From contig NZ_JAXHDF010000001.1 in the NCBI RefSeq assembly GCF_037071985.1, forward strand, positions 62,001-126,000: a DNA stretch of 64,000 nucleotides, in the 5' to 3' direction. The notes under the pieces were generated by a model. The model did not search any database. It had not been told where the DNA came from and saw only the letters and a program-made list of their open reading frames with translations. Within the stretch, counting starts at the first letter, position 1, and every line of letters starts with the position of its first letter. This DNA comes from Pseudogracilibacillus sp037071985 (GTDB lineage: Bacteria; Bacillota; Bacilli; Bacillales; Amphibacillaceae). Shown here in pieces: positions 56,275-63,769 of the stretch. The translations under genes and the position numbers were made by a program.

Positions 56275-56293
56275 CATTTACTTCTTTTTTTAT

Positions 56294-56307
56294 TGTAAGC
56301 ACTCTCA
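56294..56307 (+). promoter_or_regulatory. possible cre site in the sco upstream region
   Basis: TGTAAGCACTCTCA matches the cre consensus at all fixed positions except the central CG, which is CA. It lies between the activator sites and the sigma-54 promoter, a place used for CcpA repression in some SigL operons. The core mismatch makes it tentative. Confidence 0.3.
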
Positions 56308-56329
56308 TTGGCCTTACTCATTTACACAC

Positions 56330-56368
56330 TTTCCGAAAACACGGAATACATTTCCGGAATTACGGAAA
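56330..56368. promoter_or_regulatory. paired upstream activator sites TTTCCG-N6-CGGAA
   Basis: Two inverted repeats, 56330-56346 (TTTCCG-aaaaca-CGGAA) and 56351-56368 (TTTCCG-gaatta-CGGAAA), have centres about 21 bases (two helical turns) apart. They lie about 150-190 bases before the sigma-54 promoter and end one base from the activator stop codon. This is the expected place and form of enhancer sites for the AAA+ activator. Confidence 0.7.
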
Positions 56369-56369
56369 A

Positions 56370-57737
56370 TCATAAACTGTATTTATTTATTTTTTCATAT
56401 AAACTTGATTTCCCAATATCCAATAATTTCATAGCTTCATTCCTATTTCCATTTACTTTATTCAATGCTTGTTTGATCATTTCTTTTTCTGTATGCTCCA
56501 ACACCTCTTTTAACGTCCTCTGGTGGTCGTGTAACTTATCTGCAGTTGGCTGCAGATGGTCTGGCAGATCATCCAATGTTATCATTTCAGAGTTTGTTAG
56601 ATGGACAGCTGATTCAATTACATTTTCTAATTCCCGTATATTCCCCGGCCATCGGTATGTCATAAACATGTTCATGACCTCATCTTCAAAGTCGATTATC
56701 CTCTTGCCAACCCGTTTTGTTATTTGATGTAGAAAGTATTTAGAAATAATTCGTAAATCTTCTCTCCTTTTTCGAAGTGGAGGGATATGAATTTGAACAA
56801 CATTAATCCGATAAAATAAATCTTCCCGGAATTTATTTTCCTGAATCAATCTTTCCAAAGGCTGGTTTGTTGCAGCAATAACCCGTACATCTACTTTCTT
56901 TGACTCTATTGATCCAACTGCTTCAATTTCGCCTTCCTGTAATGCCCTTAATATTTTAGCTTGAGCCCCAATTGGCATGTCACCAATTTCATCTAAAAAT
57001 AAAGTCCCACCTTCAGCAAGCTGAAATTTTCCAATTTTTCCACCCTTTTTTGCGCCTGTAAATGCACCTTCTGCATATCCAAAAAGTTCTGATTCCAATA
57101 AATTCTCAGGTATAGCAGCGCAATTTACTTTGACAAACGGCTTATTATTTCTCTCACTTAGCTGATGAATACTGTGAGCAAATAATTCCTTTCCCGTTCC
57201 GCTTTCGCCCCTAATTAAAACAGAGACTTCACTTGGTGCAATTCTTTTAATCTTTTCTTTAATATTTTCTAATTTTTTAGAACTTCCAACAATGTCATGG
57301 AGAGAATAGGTTGCTCCATGATTGTTTTCAAAACGGTTTCGGTATTCTTCCAATTCAAGTAAAAGATCTTTAATATGACTATTCATCATCTTCCATTCCT
57401 TCGTATCACGAAAGAGTACAGTACCAACAGCTGCAACTATTTCTCCATCTACACAAACAGGAATACGATTAGCAATCATATGGTTTCCACGAATATATTG
57501 TAAATCTGCAATTTCCTCTTTCCCATTTTGAACTACGATATGCATTCTTGTATTTTCAATAACATCTGTAACATGCATCCCAATAGCTACATTTTTTTTC
57601 ACTTCTAAAAAGTCACAATACGTCTGATTTAAATAAGTAATTAACCCTTGACTATCAACAATTACGAGACAGTGATAAGCATTTTCAAATAATATTGCAA
57701 ACATTTCATCTTGATAACTTTTTGGCATTTTATACAT
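56370..57737 (-). CDS. sigma-54-dependent transcriptional activator (PAS, AAA+, Fis HTH)
   Basis: A 455-residue activator. An N-terminal PAS-like sensor spans about 10-112, a linker coiled coil about 113-140. The AAA+ domain has Walker A GESGTGKE (177-184), the sigma-54-contacting GAFTGA (224-229), Walker B TLFLDEIG and the arginine-finger region FREDLFYR. The C-terminal Fis-type helix-turn-helix lies at about 420-452. It likely senses a small molecule linked to ketone-body or hydroxybutyrate use and drives the sco operon through SigL. The ATG follows AGAGGTG. Confidence 0.93.
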   Translation of the reverse strand: MYKMPKSYQDEMFAILFENAYHCLVIVDSQGLITYLNQTYCDFLEVKKNVAIGMHVTDVIENTRMHIVVQNGKEEIADLQYIRGNHMIANRIPVCVDGEIVAAVGTVLFRDTKEWKMMNSHIKDLLLELEEYRNRFENNHGATYSLHDIVGSSKKLENIKEKIKRIAPSEVSVLIRGESGTGKELFAHSIHQLSERNNKPFVKVNCAAIPENLLESELFGYAEGAFTGAKKGGKIGKFQLAEGGTLFLDEIGDMPIGAQAKILRALQEGEIEAVGSIESKKVDVRVIAATNQPLERLIQENKFREDLFYRINVVQIHIPPLRKRREDLRIISKYFLHQITKRVGKRIIDFEDEVMNMFMTYRWPGNIRELENVIESAVHLTNSEMITLDDLPDHLQPTADKLHDHQRTLKEVLEHTEKEMIKQALNKVNGNRNEAMKLLDIGKSSLYEKINKYSL

Positions 57738-58111
57738 ATATTCACCTCTTGAATATAGTCATCTTAATCTACATAACCACGCTACGTATAATTATAAATA
57801 TATAATCCTGTTTTGCAATCTAGTTTCTAATTGATAAGAATTTTGATGGGGTATAATAAAATACACCCATGACACGTTACCTCGACATGTAATTGAAAAC
57901 AATTCACTACAATGTTTCCCCTGATTATGTACTCTCCATAACAAATACTATAGTACTTTTTACATGAATTAAAATTAGTCCTTTCCGTTTAGACGAAATA
58001 CGTATCTAGTAATAAACGGTTATTTTTTTGAAATTCTATCAGAAAGGTTTGAAATACAAACTGCTCTTTGGTAATATTATCCACACATTTCGGTAGGAGG
58101 AGTATGACCAT
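57738..58111. other. intergenic stretch with the promoter of the LXG locus
   Basis: No gene is seen in this divergent, AT-rich spacer. On the plus strand TTGAAA (58049-58054), a 17-base spacer and TAATAT (58072-58077) make a fair sigma-A promoter for the ywqH-like gene, whose SD TAGGAGG follows at about 58095. The activator gene's promoter on the other strand was not clear. Confidence 0.5.
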
Positions 58112-58519
58112 ATGGCTATTTTTGCTTACGAAATTAGGAGAACAGAAGATTCCATTCGTTTCATAGCTAATGAACTCAGTAGCCTGCGTCAAGATGTGGA
58201 ACGACTGAAGAGGACCAAAAATCGGTTGCTTTTATCATTTGAGAAATTCATAGATAGACAAAAAGAAATTTCCAAACCTTCACTTACAAAAGATACTTGG
58301 CAAGGAGAGCTTGCAAATGAATTCCTTATGTATAGACAATACGAATTAAAAGGCAGTTACCTTACAATTCCTCATGACCAGCTAACTAAACGAATCGAAC
58401 AAATAGAACAAAAAATAAGTCAGCTAGAGGCAACTATGATCAACTTGGAAAATCAGTTACAAGCAAAACGTACACAGTTAAGTTATTTAAGAAGTAAACA
58501 AAGGGAGGCACTTACGTAA
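58112..58519 (+). CDS. YwqH-like (DUF5082) helical protein of the LXG locus
   Basis: A 135-residue, almost wholly helical protein. Two long coiled-coil regions (about 1-50 and 85-130) flank a middle segment with a Trp-x-Gly turn (TWQGE). It resembles B. subtilis YwqH, encoded just upstream of an LXG toxin. Such small WXG100-like partners are thought to help the toxin enter the type VII (Esx/Yuk) secretion system. SD GGAGGAG is 9 bases upstream. It abuts the next gene. Confidence 0.78.
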   Translation: MAIFAYEIRRTEDSIRFIANELSSLRQDVERLKRTKNRLLLSFEKFIDRQKEISKPSLTKDTWQGELANEFLMYRQYELKGSYLTIPHDQLTKRIEQIEQKISQLEATMINLENQLQAKRTQLSYLRSKQREALT

Positions 58520-58786
58520 ATGGAAATAAATCTTAATGAAGCTACCATTAAACAAGCTATTTCCACGCTATCCTCTTCCACTAAGGCATTAACATCGACT
58601 CTCTCTGAAGTAAAAGGAAAAAACGAACTCGAATGTATAGAGCGGATAAATAAAATAAATGCTGCCTATTCTTCGTTGCTAACACAGTACCAAGCCTTAT
58701 TATTAAAAAACATCACTGTAACAGAAAAAACTGTTGAAGCATTCATTGAAAAGGATCAAAACTTAGCGACTACTCTTTTCAAGTAA
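58520..58786 (+). CDS. YwqI-like (DUF5344) helical protein of the LXG locus
   Basis: An 88-residue helical-hairpin protein of WXG100-like size, without a WXG motif. Its likeness to YwqI/DUF5344 and position directly before the LXG gene indicate the second toxin partner or chaperone. The SD GGGAGG lies in the end of the YwqH-like gene; the start abuts that gene's stop. Confidence 0.78.
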   Translation: MEINLNEATIKQAISTLSSSTKALTSTLSEVKGKNELECIERINKINAAYSSLLTQYQALLLKNITVTEKTVEAFIEKDQNLATTLFK

Positions 58787-58836
58787 TACCGAGTTTTTTA
58801 TAATGAGCTATTTAAGTAGCGTGTTAAAGGATGGTT

Positions 58837-60495
58837 ATGTGTGTGAAGGTTTTAGATGTTAAAAGTTTATCTGATAGTGTACAGTCGATACATAAAGACA
58901 TACAAACAATTCAAAGCCAAATTTCAGCTATCCAACGTGCAGTACGGGGAATAACCGAGTCAGAAGCAGAATTAAAAGGAGAAACAGGCAAGGCGATTCG
59001 TAATTTTTATCAAGAAGTTCATCAAACATTTCTCATTTTTCTTCACCAATCTCTAACAGATTATTTTTTTATTTTAAAAGGGATGAAAACATCTTTTGGG
59101 GAATTCGAAGGCGATAAGAATGGTTTCCTCCGTGAGGCTTTTATAGATGAAGAGATTAAAAGTGGAATAGACAAAGCGGAAGAGATGACGTATCGTTTAA
59201 TTACATTAGCAAACGAATCGATGAGAAGCATTTCCGATCTTATCTCCCTTTCTCCATTAAATATGGAAGAGTTTAGCCAATATGCGGAAAAAGGTAGAAA
59301 TATCTCTAGTGCATTGGTGGAAACCTTGTATGAAGTGGATCACCAACAAACAAAGGCATTAAACGATGTGGAAGAAAATTTGGATCTTTTACAAGATTAC
59401 TTGAGTGAAATGGCAATTTCTTATGGAGACAATTCTTCCATTATAAATTTCAAGCCCTTATCCGCATTTAATCTTCCATCTTTCAAAAAGGTAAGAGAAA
59501 CGATATATGGAGGAGAATCCCAACTTGATCAAACAGATACAAGCATTCTCCATATGATGAGGGACCCGAACACATATAAAGGGGTAGGACTCGGATTCTA
59601 TGATGTTGGAAAAGATACAGTGGAGGGAATCTATGACCTTTTTAAAGATCCATTTGGAGTGATTTCTGATTTACTGCTTTTTATAGGAAATGCGAGATTC
59701 CGCCCAGTAGAGACCTCTCTATATATAAGCAAAGCTTTAACAGATTCCTATATTAAAAATGTCGTCAAAGGTGATAACGAGAGCAAAGCACGATGGTTCT
59801 CCTATATATTTGGGACAATTGGAATTGAACTGATAGGCCCAAAAGGCGCAGGTACAGCAGTCCGAACATCAAGAAATATGTCGCGAATGAACCAGCTAAA
59901 GGGCACACATCCTCTAACGATAGAAAGTCCAGGTGTATATACAAATATCATTGGAAATGATCGTATACTCACAATAGAGTACCAACCAACAGCGTACAAT
60001 GTATATAATACTGATTATATTTTAGAGCAGTTAACGGGTAAAAAGAATAGTGGAAATAGTAGAGAGATGGTGTCCGATAAGGGTACGGGTGAAGCTGGTC
60101 AGAAAGTCAGTGGAGCTAATTCTAAAGTAATTGAAGAACTTGAAGGTCCTGTTATAGATGGAACACGAGTTGGAAGTGGGAAAAAGGTTGATGAAGTAAA
60201 ACCAGTTTGGGGAAGAGACGAAAAAGGGAAACCTTTTATAGAAAAAGAGTTCCCTCATGTATCAAAGGAACATGGTTTTTCTGATGTTATTGATAATTAT
60301 TCAAGATTTGCGGAGGAGTTTCCGCTAGTAGGAGGGGACGGCATTAAAAGAGAATTATTCCAAATAACAGGTAGTAATAATGGCAAAAAAGGTGTTTTTG
60401 AATGGATTGTTGAGCCAAATGGTGACGTGAACCACAGGAGATTCATTGAAAATGGAGTTATAACGGGTAAGCCAAATCAAATTCCAAAAAAGTAG
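58837..60495 (+). CDS. LXG-domain polymorphic toxin (YwqJ-like type VII effector)
   Basis: A 552-residue toxin. The N-terminal LXG domain spans about 1-215 (VLDVKSLSDSV, then helical). A pre-toxin linker spans about 230-350 (VGKDTVEGIYDLFKDP, later GPKGAGTAV). The variable C-terminal toxin tip covers about 440-552 and shows HGFSDVIDNY and NHRRFI. I do not assign its catalysis, though nuclease activity is common in such tips. The start is taken at the ATG 58837, 6 bases after AAAGG; the ATG 58831 touches that SD and the GTG 58843 is a further option. No Yuk/Ess secretion genes are in the window. A DUF2247 gene follows at 12 bases. Confidence 0.87.
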   Translation: MCVKVLDVKSLSDSVQSIHKDIQTIQSQISAIQRAVRGITESEAELKGETGKAIRNFYQEVHQTFLIFLHQSLTDYFFILKGMKTSFGEFEGDKNGFLREAFIDEEIKSGIDKAEEMTYRLITLANESMRSISDLISLSPLNMEEFSQYAEKGRNISSALVETLYEVDHQQTKALNDVEENLDLLQDYLSEMAISYGDNSSIINFKPLSAFNLPSFKKVRETIYGGESQLDQTDTSILHMMRDPNTYKGVGLGFYDVGKDTVEGIYDLFKDPFGVISDLLLFIGNARFRPVETSLYISKALTDSYIKNVVKGDNESKARWFSYIFGTIGIELIGPKGAGTAVRTSRNMSRMNQLKGTHPLTIESPGVYTNIIGNDRILTIEYQPTAYNVYNTDYILEQLTGKKNSGNSREMVSDKGTGEAGQKVSGANSKVIEELEGPVIDGTRVGSGKKVDEVKPVWGRDEKGKPFIEKEFPHVSKEHGFSDVIDNYSRFAEEFPLVGGDGIKRELFQITGSNNGKKGVFEWIVEPNGDVNHRRFIENGVITGKPNQIPKK

Positions 60496-60507
60496 GAAGT
60501 GAATAAT

Positions 60508-60987
60508 ATGAACTTAAAAGATTTAAAAAATAGACATATTAAGTATGACTGGAAAACTATTTTTGTAGGTGTCCAAGAAAATTATTTTAAAAAAGACGTT
60601 ATTTCTGACTATGCGGTAGAGTTGATGGAGATTGGTGATGAAAGTGGGATTGTTAGTGAACTTGCATGGGGAGTATCTAGTGAAGATTTAGATAAAGTGA
60701 TGTTAGAAATAAAAACTAATTATTTCCCCCAATTAGATGAAGAAAGCCCAATATTAAAAGAGGAGAATAGAAAACTCAGATTTGTTTATTTATCTGGAAT
60801 AAAAGAAAGATGTAAAGAAGATAATGAATTATTAAATAAAATTGCAGAGTTTTATGGAAATCATCACTACCCAGAAGATATGGTGAGTTTTGTTAATTAT
60901 ATGCCTCAAGAAGTTCCAACTACGAAAGAAGATATGGTAAATAGGTTTAATAATTTTTTAAAATTAGAGGGTGCGAGATTTAGTTAG
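60508..60987 (+). CDS. DUF2247-family immunity protein
   Basis: A 159-residue, cytosolic, acidic helical protein with the DUF2247 pattern: an early YDWKTIFVGV, then ELAWG, and a late YPEDMVSFVNYMP. Family members sit next to LXG and other polymorphic toxins and are predicted immunity proteins. The ATG at 60508 follows AGGAAGTG; the GTG at 60499 overlaps that SD. It should neutralise the toxin tip encoded just upstream. Confidence 0.82.
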   Translation: MNLKDLKNRHIKYDWKTIFVGVQENYFKKDVISDYAVELMEIGDESGIVSELAWGVSSEDLDKVMLEIKTNYFPQLDEESPILKEENRKLRFVYLSGIKERCKEDNELLNKIAEFYGNHHYPEDMVSFVNYMPQEVPTTKEDMVNRFNNFLKLEGARFS

Positions 60988-61039
60988 CTATTTTACTTGA
61001 TTCTGAGGACAGAGAAAGAAGAACTTAAAAGAACAAGAG

Positions 61040-61556
61040 AAAAAGCAATTTATGGGTATTTTAAGCCAATTTGTGGGTTTCTCGGGCACGGACAAAAGCA
61101 CCGTAGAAAAAAATTGGTCGATACAACAACTGGTCACTTGAAGAAGTGCATTAGTAAAGGCACAAGGTGCTTTAAAGAACCAAATGCATATTCAATTAAG
61201 TCACCACTATCCAGGCTATAAAAAGTTTTTTTCCGAAGTAGATAGAAAAACAGCATTGGCATTTTGGGAACGATACCCGTCTCCACCGTGTTTAGAGGGG
61301 TTAAGTGTTAAGCAATTGACTATATTTTTATTAGAATTCAGCAACAATACATGTTCGGTGAAAAAAGCGAGTGGGACTTTAAAGGTGGTGAAAGAGGATG
61401 GAAACACAATATTAGAACACCAAGAAACACGGGACTTTCTAGTAAAGAGCATCATCCGAGACATTTCATTTAAGAAGCAGGAAATTCGTTATGTAGAACG
61501 AGAATTAAAAGGGTTAATGAGTTTACTAAACTTTCAACTAGACACGATGCCAGGCC
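61040..61556 (+). pseudogene. IS110-family transposase remnant
   Basis: The frame starting near 61052 reads MGILSQFVGFSG..., hits an in-frame TGA at 61139-61141, then continues as RSALVKAQGALKNQ and HHYPGYKKFFSEVDRKTA. This is the central region of IS110-family DEDD transposases. The TGA stands where the family normally has Arg, so it looks like a CGA-to-TGA change. The fragment stops at LDTMPG, where the C-terminal catalytic Ser domain should begin, and the N-terminal DEDD part is missing. There are no terminal repeats. It is a dead insertion remnant inside the toxin locus. Confidence 0.75.
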
Positions 61557-61557
61557 A

Positions 61558-61852
61558 CATTCTGAAAAACATATGTATAATCCAAGTAGACCTTTACTTC
61601 TACTCCTAATAGGTCACAATATGGTGAAGATGTTGATGTAGCCAAGTGAAGACAAGAAATAATGACTAATCCCGATAAAGCTTATTCAATTGACGAATCC
61701 TAATAATCCAAATCCAAAAAATAACTAAGTATTATAAAGAATTTGACAGGAATATCAGCACACCTGATACACAGACTGGAAGTCATAAAGTATTTGAAAA
61801 CCTAGGTAACCCAAGCAGATGCTCGCATTTCCCTTATGTTCCAATAAAATAA
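61558..61852 (+). pseudogene. decayed orphan toxin C-terminal domain
   Basis: Three short frame segments line up as one broken domain: HSEKHMYNPSRP (frame from 61558), then RSQYGEDVDVAK and NPDKAYSIDES (frame from 61608, interrupted by TGA), then KYYKEFDRNIS and GSHKVFENLGNPSR up to a TAA at 61850. This resembles C-terminal toxin tips of LXG-type proteins. At least two frameshifts and one stop separate the parts, so it is not functional. It starts right where the IS110 remnant ends. Confidence 0.5.
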
Positions 61853-61872
61853 ATATATAGCAGGTGAGATAC

Positions 61873-62379
61873 TTGAGTAATTTATTGTATCATGCATATT
61901 TGCCTAAAAATCACGAACATCACGTCTCGCTGAAAGAAGTCATGAGTGGTGGCATTCAATATTCTACTAAGTCAAATAATAGATACAGTAATGGTGGCAG
62001 AGTAAAATTTGAGATAACAGAACTATTAAGGCCTTCCAATACACCTGATTGGCTTAACTTTAAAGAAGCAATAGGTGTTGACATAACTAATCGTTTTTCT
62101 AAATCTTTTTGCTTTCCTGTATTTACGGATAAAATCCTAGTATTTGATGGTGATATTTCCTTTTCGATCTATGACCAAGCATTCTATGAGGATTTTAAAG
62201 ACTTTGATGAGGAAGCTTTAAACTTTTATACTGGAGAAACTATTGAATATTGGATTAAACTATATTGGAAAAGTATGATGCCATTTGAAGAGTATTTGAT
62301 AAAGAAGTCCTATCCAAAACCAGAAGTGTTAATTTTTGAATCTATACCTAAAGAGATTATTCAAGTATGTGAAGAATAG
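61873..62379 (+). CDS. orphan immunity-like protein of the LXG locus
   Basis: A 168-residue, mixed alpha/beta protein of unknown family. No signal peptide or membrane helix. The TTG at 61873 follows AGGTGA by about 5 bases; a GTG at 61864 overlaps that SD. It lies 20 bases after a decayed toxin tip, the place where the matching immunity gene should be, and the frame is intact. It is probably kept to protect against toxin from related strains. This role is inferred from position only. Confidence 0.6.
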   Translation: MSNLLYHAYLPKNHEHHVSLKEVMSGGIQYSTKSNNRYSNGGRVKFEITELLRPSNTPDWLNFKEAIGVDITNRFSKSFCFPVFTDKILVFDGDISFSIYDQAFYEDFKDFDEEALNFYTGETIEYWIKLYWKSMMPFEEYLIKKSYPKPEVLIFESIPKEIIQVCEE

Positions 62380-62425
62380 ACTTGTAAACTTTGATTGGCT
62401 AATCCCTTTCTTACAAGAATTTCCC

Positions 62426-62824
62426 CTAAACTTCTAATGTTCCAATGATAGGTTTAATACGTTCTTGTTCCTCTCTCTTATCCAAGTATTCAAAAAGTCC
62501 AAGTCGATTTCCCCAAAGGTCTGTGAAAGTTCCCCATTTCACTGGAACTTCTGGTCTTGAGTGTATTTCAAAACTATCAATTTTTAACTCTGCTACAAGT
62601 CTATCTCTTTCTGCTTCAATGTTAGTAATTCCAAAACGTAATGGTCCATTACCCTCAGTAAGAGTTCCTTCTGCAACTTGCAACCAACAACCAGGAATGA
62701 GTTCCCACTCTACAAATCCATCGTGTGGAGTAAAATCAGGCTTCTTATTCAGCAGTGTTTCGTACCACTCTCGACCTTCTTTTATGTTAGAAACCCGAAC
62801 CTGAGTAGTCATTTCAAAAATCAA
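62426..62824 (-). CDS. VOC-family (glyoxalase/dioxygenase-like) protein
   Basis: A 132-residue VOC-fold protein with two paired beta-alpha-beta units: QVRVSNIKEGREWYETLL at the front and WGTFTDLWGNRLGLFEYL at the back, the latter with the usual metal-site Glu. Substrate unknown. The start is TTG at 62824, 5-7 bases after AGGAGGGG; the ATG four codons later is too far from the SD. 62825-63091 beyond it is AT-rich spacer with nothing recognisable. Confidence 0.82.
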   Translation of the reverse strand: MIFEMTTQVRVSNIKEGREWYETLLNKKPDFTPHDGFVEWELIPGCWLQVAEGTLTEGNGPLRFGITNIEAERDRLVAELKIDSFEIHSRPEVPVKWGTFTDLWGNRLGLFEYLDKREEQERIKPIIGTLEV

Positions 62825-63091
62825 TTGTACCCCTCCTAAATATGTATAATTGTCTATCTGTTATAAATGTACCATAATTTGTCATTTAATCCCATGAGAA
62901 TTTTCAAGCAGTTCTTACCATCCGAACTGTTGTATTAGTTGATTTTTAGCAGGTGGAAATAAGCAAATGCTATCATTCTTTAAGGATTACCTTAGGTTTG
63001 ACTAGATATTGGAATGATACTCCCCTTCCTCTTTTTCACGTTACTTTTACAAACAAACGGTATCTTTAGCAAAACATATTATTAATTTCTC

Positions 63092-63120
63092 TTGACTTTT
63101 TAAAAAAATTCACTTAAAAT
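63092..63120 (+). promoter_or_regulatory. sigma-A promoter of the trp leader
   Basis: TTGACT (63092-63097), a 17-base spacer and TAAAAT (63115-63120). It precedes both T-boxes; no second promoter is obvious between them. Confidence 0.75.
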
Positions 63121-63127
63121 TATAACA

Positions 63128-63400
63128 ACTTAAAATATTTAGCGATGAGAAAGAGTAGTAATTTACTTTTAGGCACTTTAGAGAGCCAGTGGTGCTGAGA
63201 ACTGGTGTGACTAAGTAGATGAATGGACTTTCGAGCTTTCAAACCGAAACATTATGGAGTAGGCTTTGACGAATTTGACTCTACGTTATAAGAGACAAAT
63301 AGAACTGTATCTTGTTCTATTACCAAAGTGAGCTATTATTAGCTAATAAAGGTGGTACCGCGAAGTCCTCGTCCTTTTTTTTCGGATGAAGGGTTTTTTT
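63128..63400 (+). promoter_or_regulatory. tryptophan T-box riboswitch 1 (upstream)
   Basis: Stem I has GCTGAGAAC and, on the 3' side, GAA-TGG-ACTT with TGG at 63224-63226 as the Trp specifier. The T-box AGGTGGTACCGCGA is at 63351-63364, with bulge TGGT. A terminator stem CCTCGTCC / GGATGAAGG with a T7 run ends it. The bulge would pair with ACCA rather than the GCCA end expected for tRNA-Trp. Confidence 0.88.
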
Positions 63401-63429
63401 ATTTTTAAAAAAGTTTTACTTTATACCAT

Positions 63430-63719
63430 ATCAAATCGATGCGTAAGAGAAGTACGTCTTTAAGAAGCATAAAAGAGAGCTGGGGATGGTGGGATCCCAG
63501 TATGTAGATAAGGACCGAATGGACTTACAAGAGTTTTCCTGAAAAGTATCTGCTAGTAGGGAAAAATGTTTTTCCGACGTTACACGGATAGAATATCGGA
63601 TATTAGTATCCCGTATTTGAAATGAGATGAAGAAGGGAAACCTTCTTTAATCTGAGGTGGCACCGCGATGATGAATCGTCCTCTACAAGCACTGTTTTAG
63701 TGTTTGTAGAGGTTTTTTT
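63430..63719 (+). promoter_or_regulatory. tryptophan T-box riboswitch 2 (downstream)
   Basis: This is a second full T-box: specifier GAA-TGG-ACTT with TGG at 63520-63522, the T-box AGGTGGCACCGCGA at 63655-63668 with bulge TGGC, and a strong terminator of CCTCTACAAGCACT against AGTGTTTGTAGAGG plus T7 (about 63680-63719). The TGGC bulge matches a GCCA tRNA end. Transcripts must pass both switches to reach trpE. Confidence 0.92.
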
Positions 63720-63769
63720 ATTTTCAATCAGATGTAAATATCTTGATTCTTAATCTGGAGGAATGAAAA

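Noticed and set aside
56171..56434. Plus-strand open frame across the sco regulatory region
   Set aside because: It is AT-rich low-complexity sequence covering the sigma-54 promoter, terminator and enhancer sites; no SD.
57989..58192. Minus-strand open frame opposite the LXG promoter and ywqH-like start
   Set aside because: It overlaps the promoter and a convincing plus-strand gene with a good SD; no family features.
60997..61221. Open frame of 74 codons after the DUF2247 gene
   Set aside because: It is out of frame with the recognisable IS110 transposase remnant that covers the same DNA and has no SD.
61184..61609. Apparent 141-residue protein-coding gene
   Set aside because: It is the middle of an IS110 transposase, in frame with more transposase sequence upstream of a TGA, and ends in unrelated toxin-remnant DNA. 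Treated as a pseudogene.
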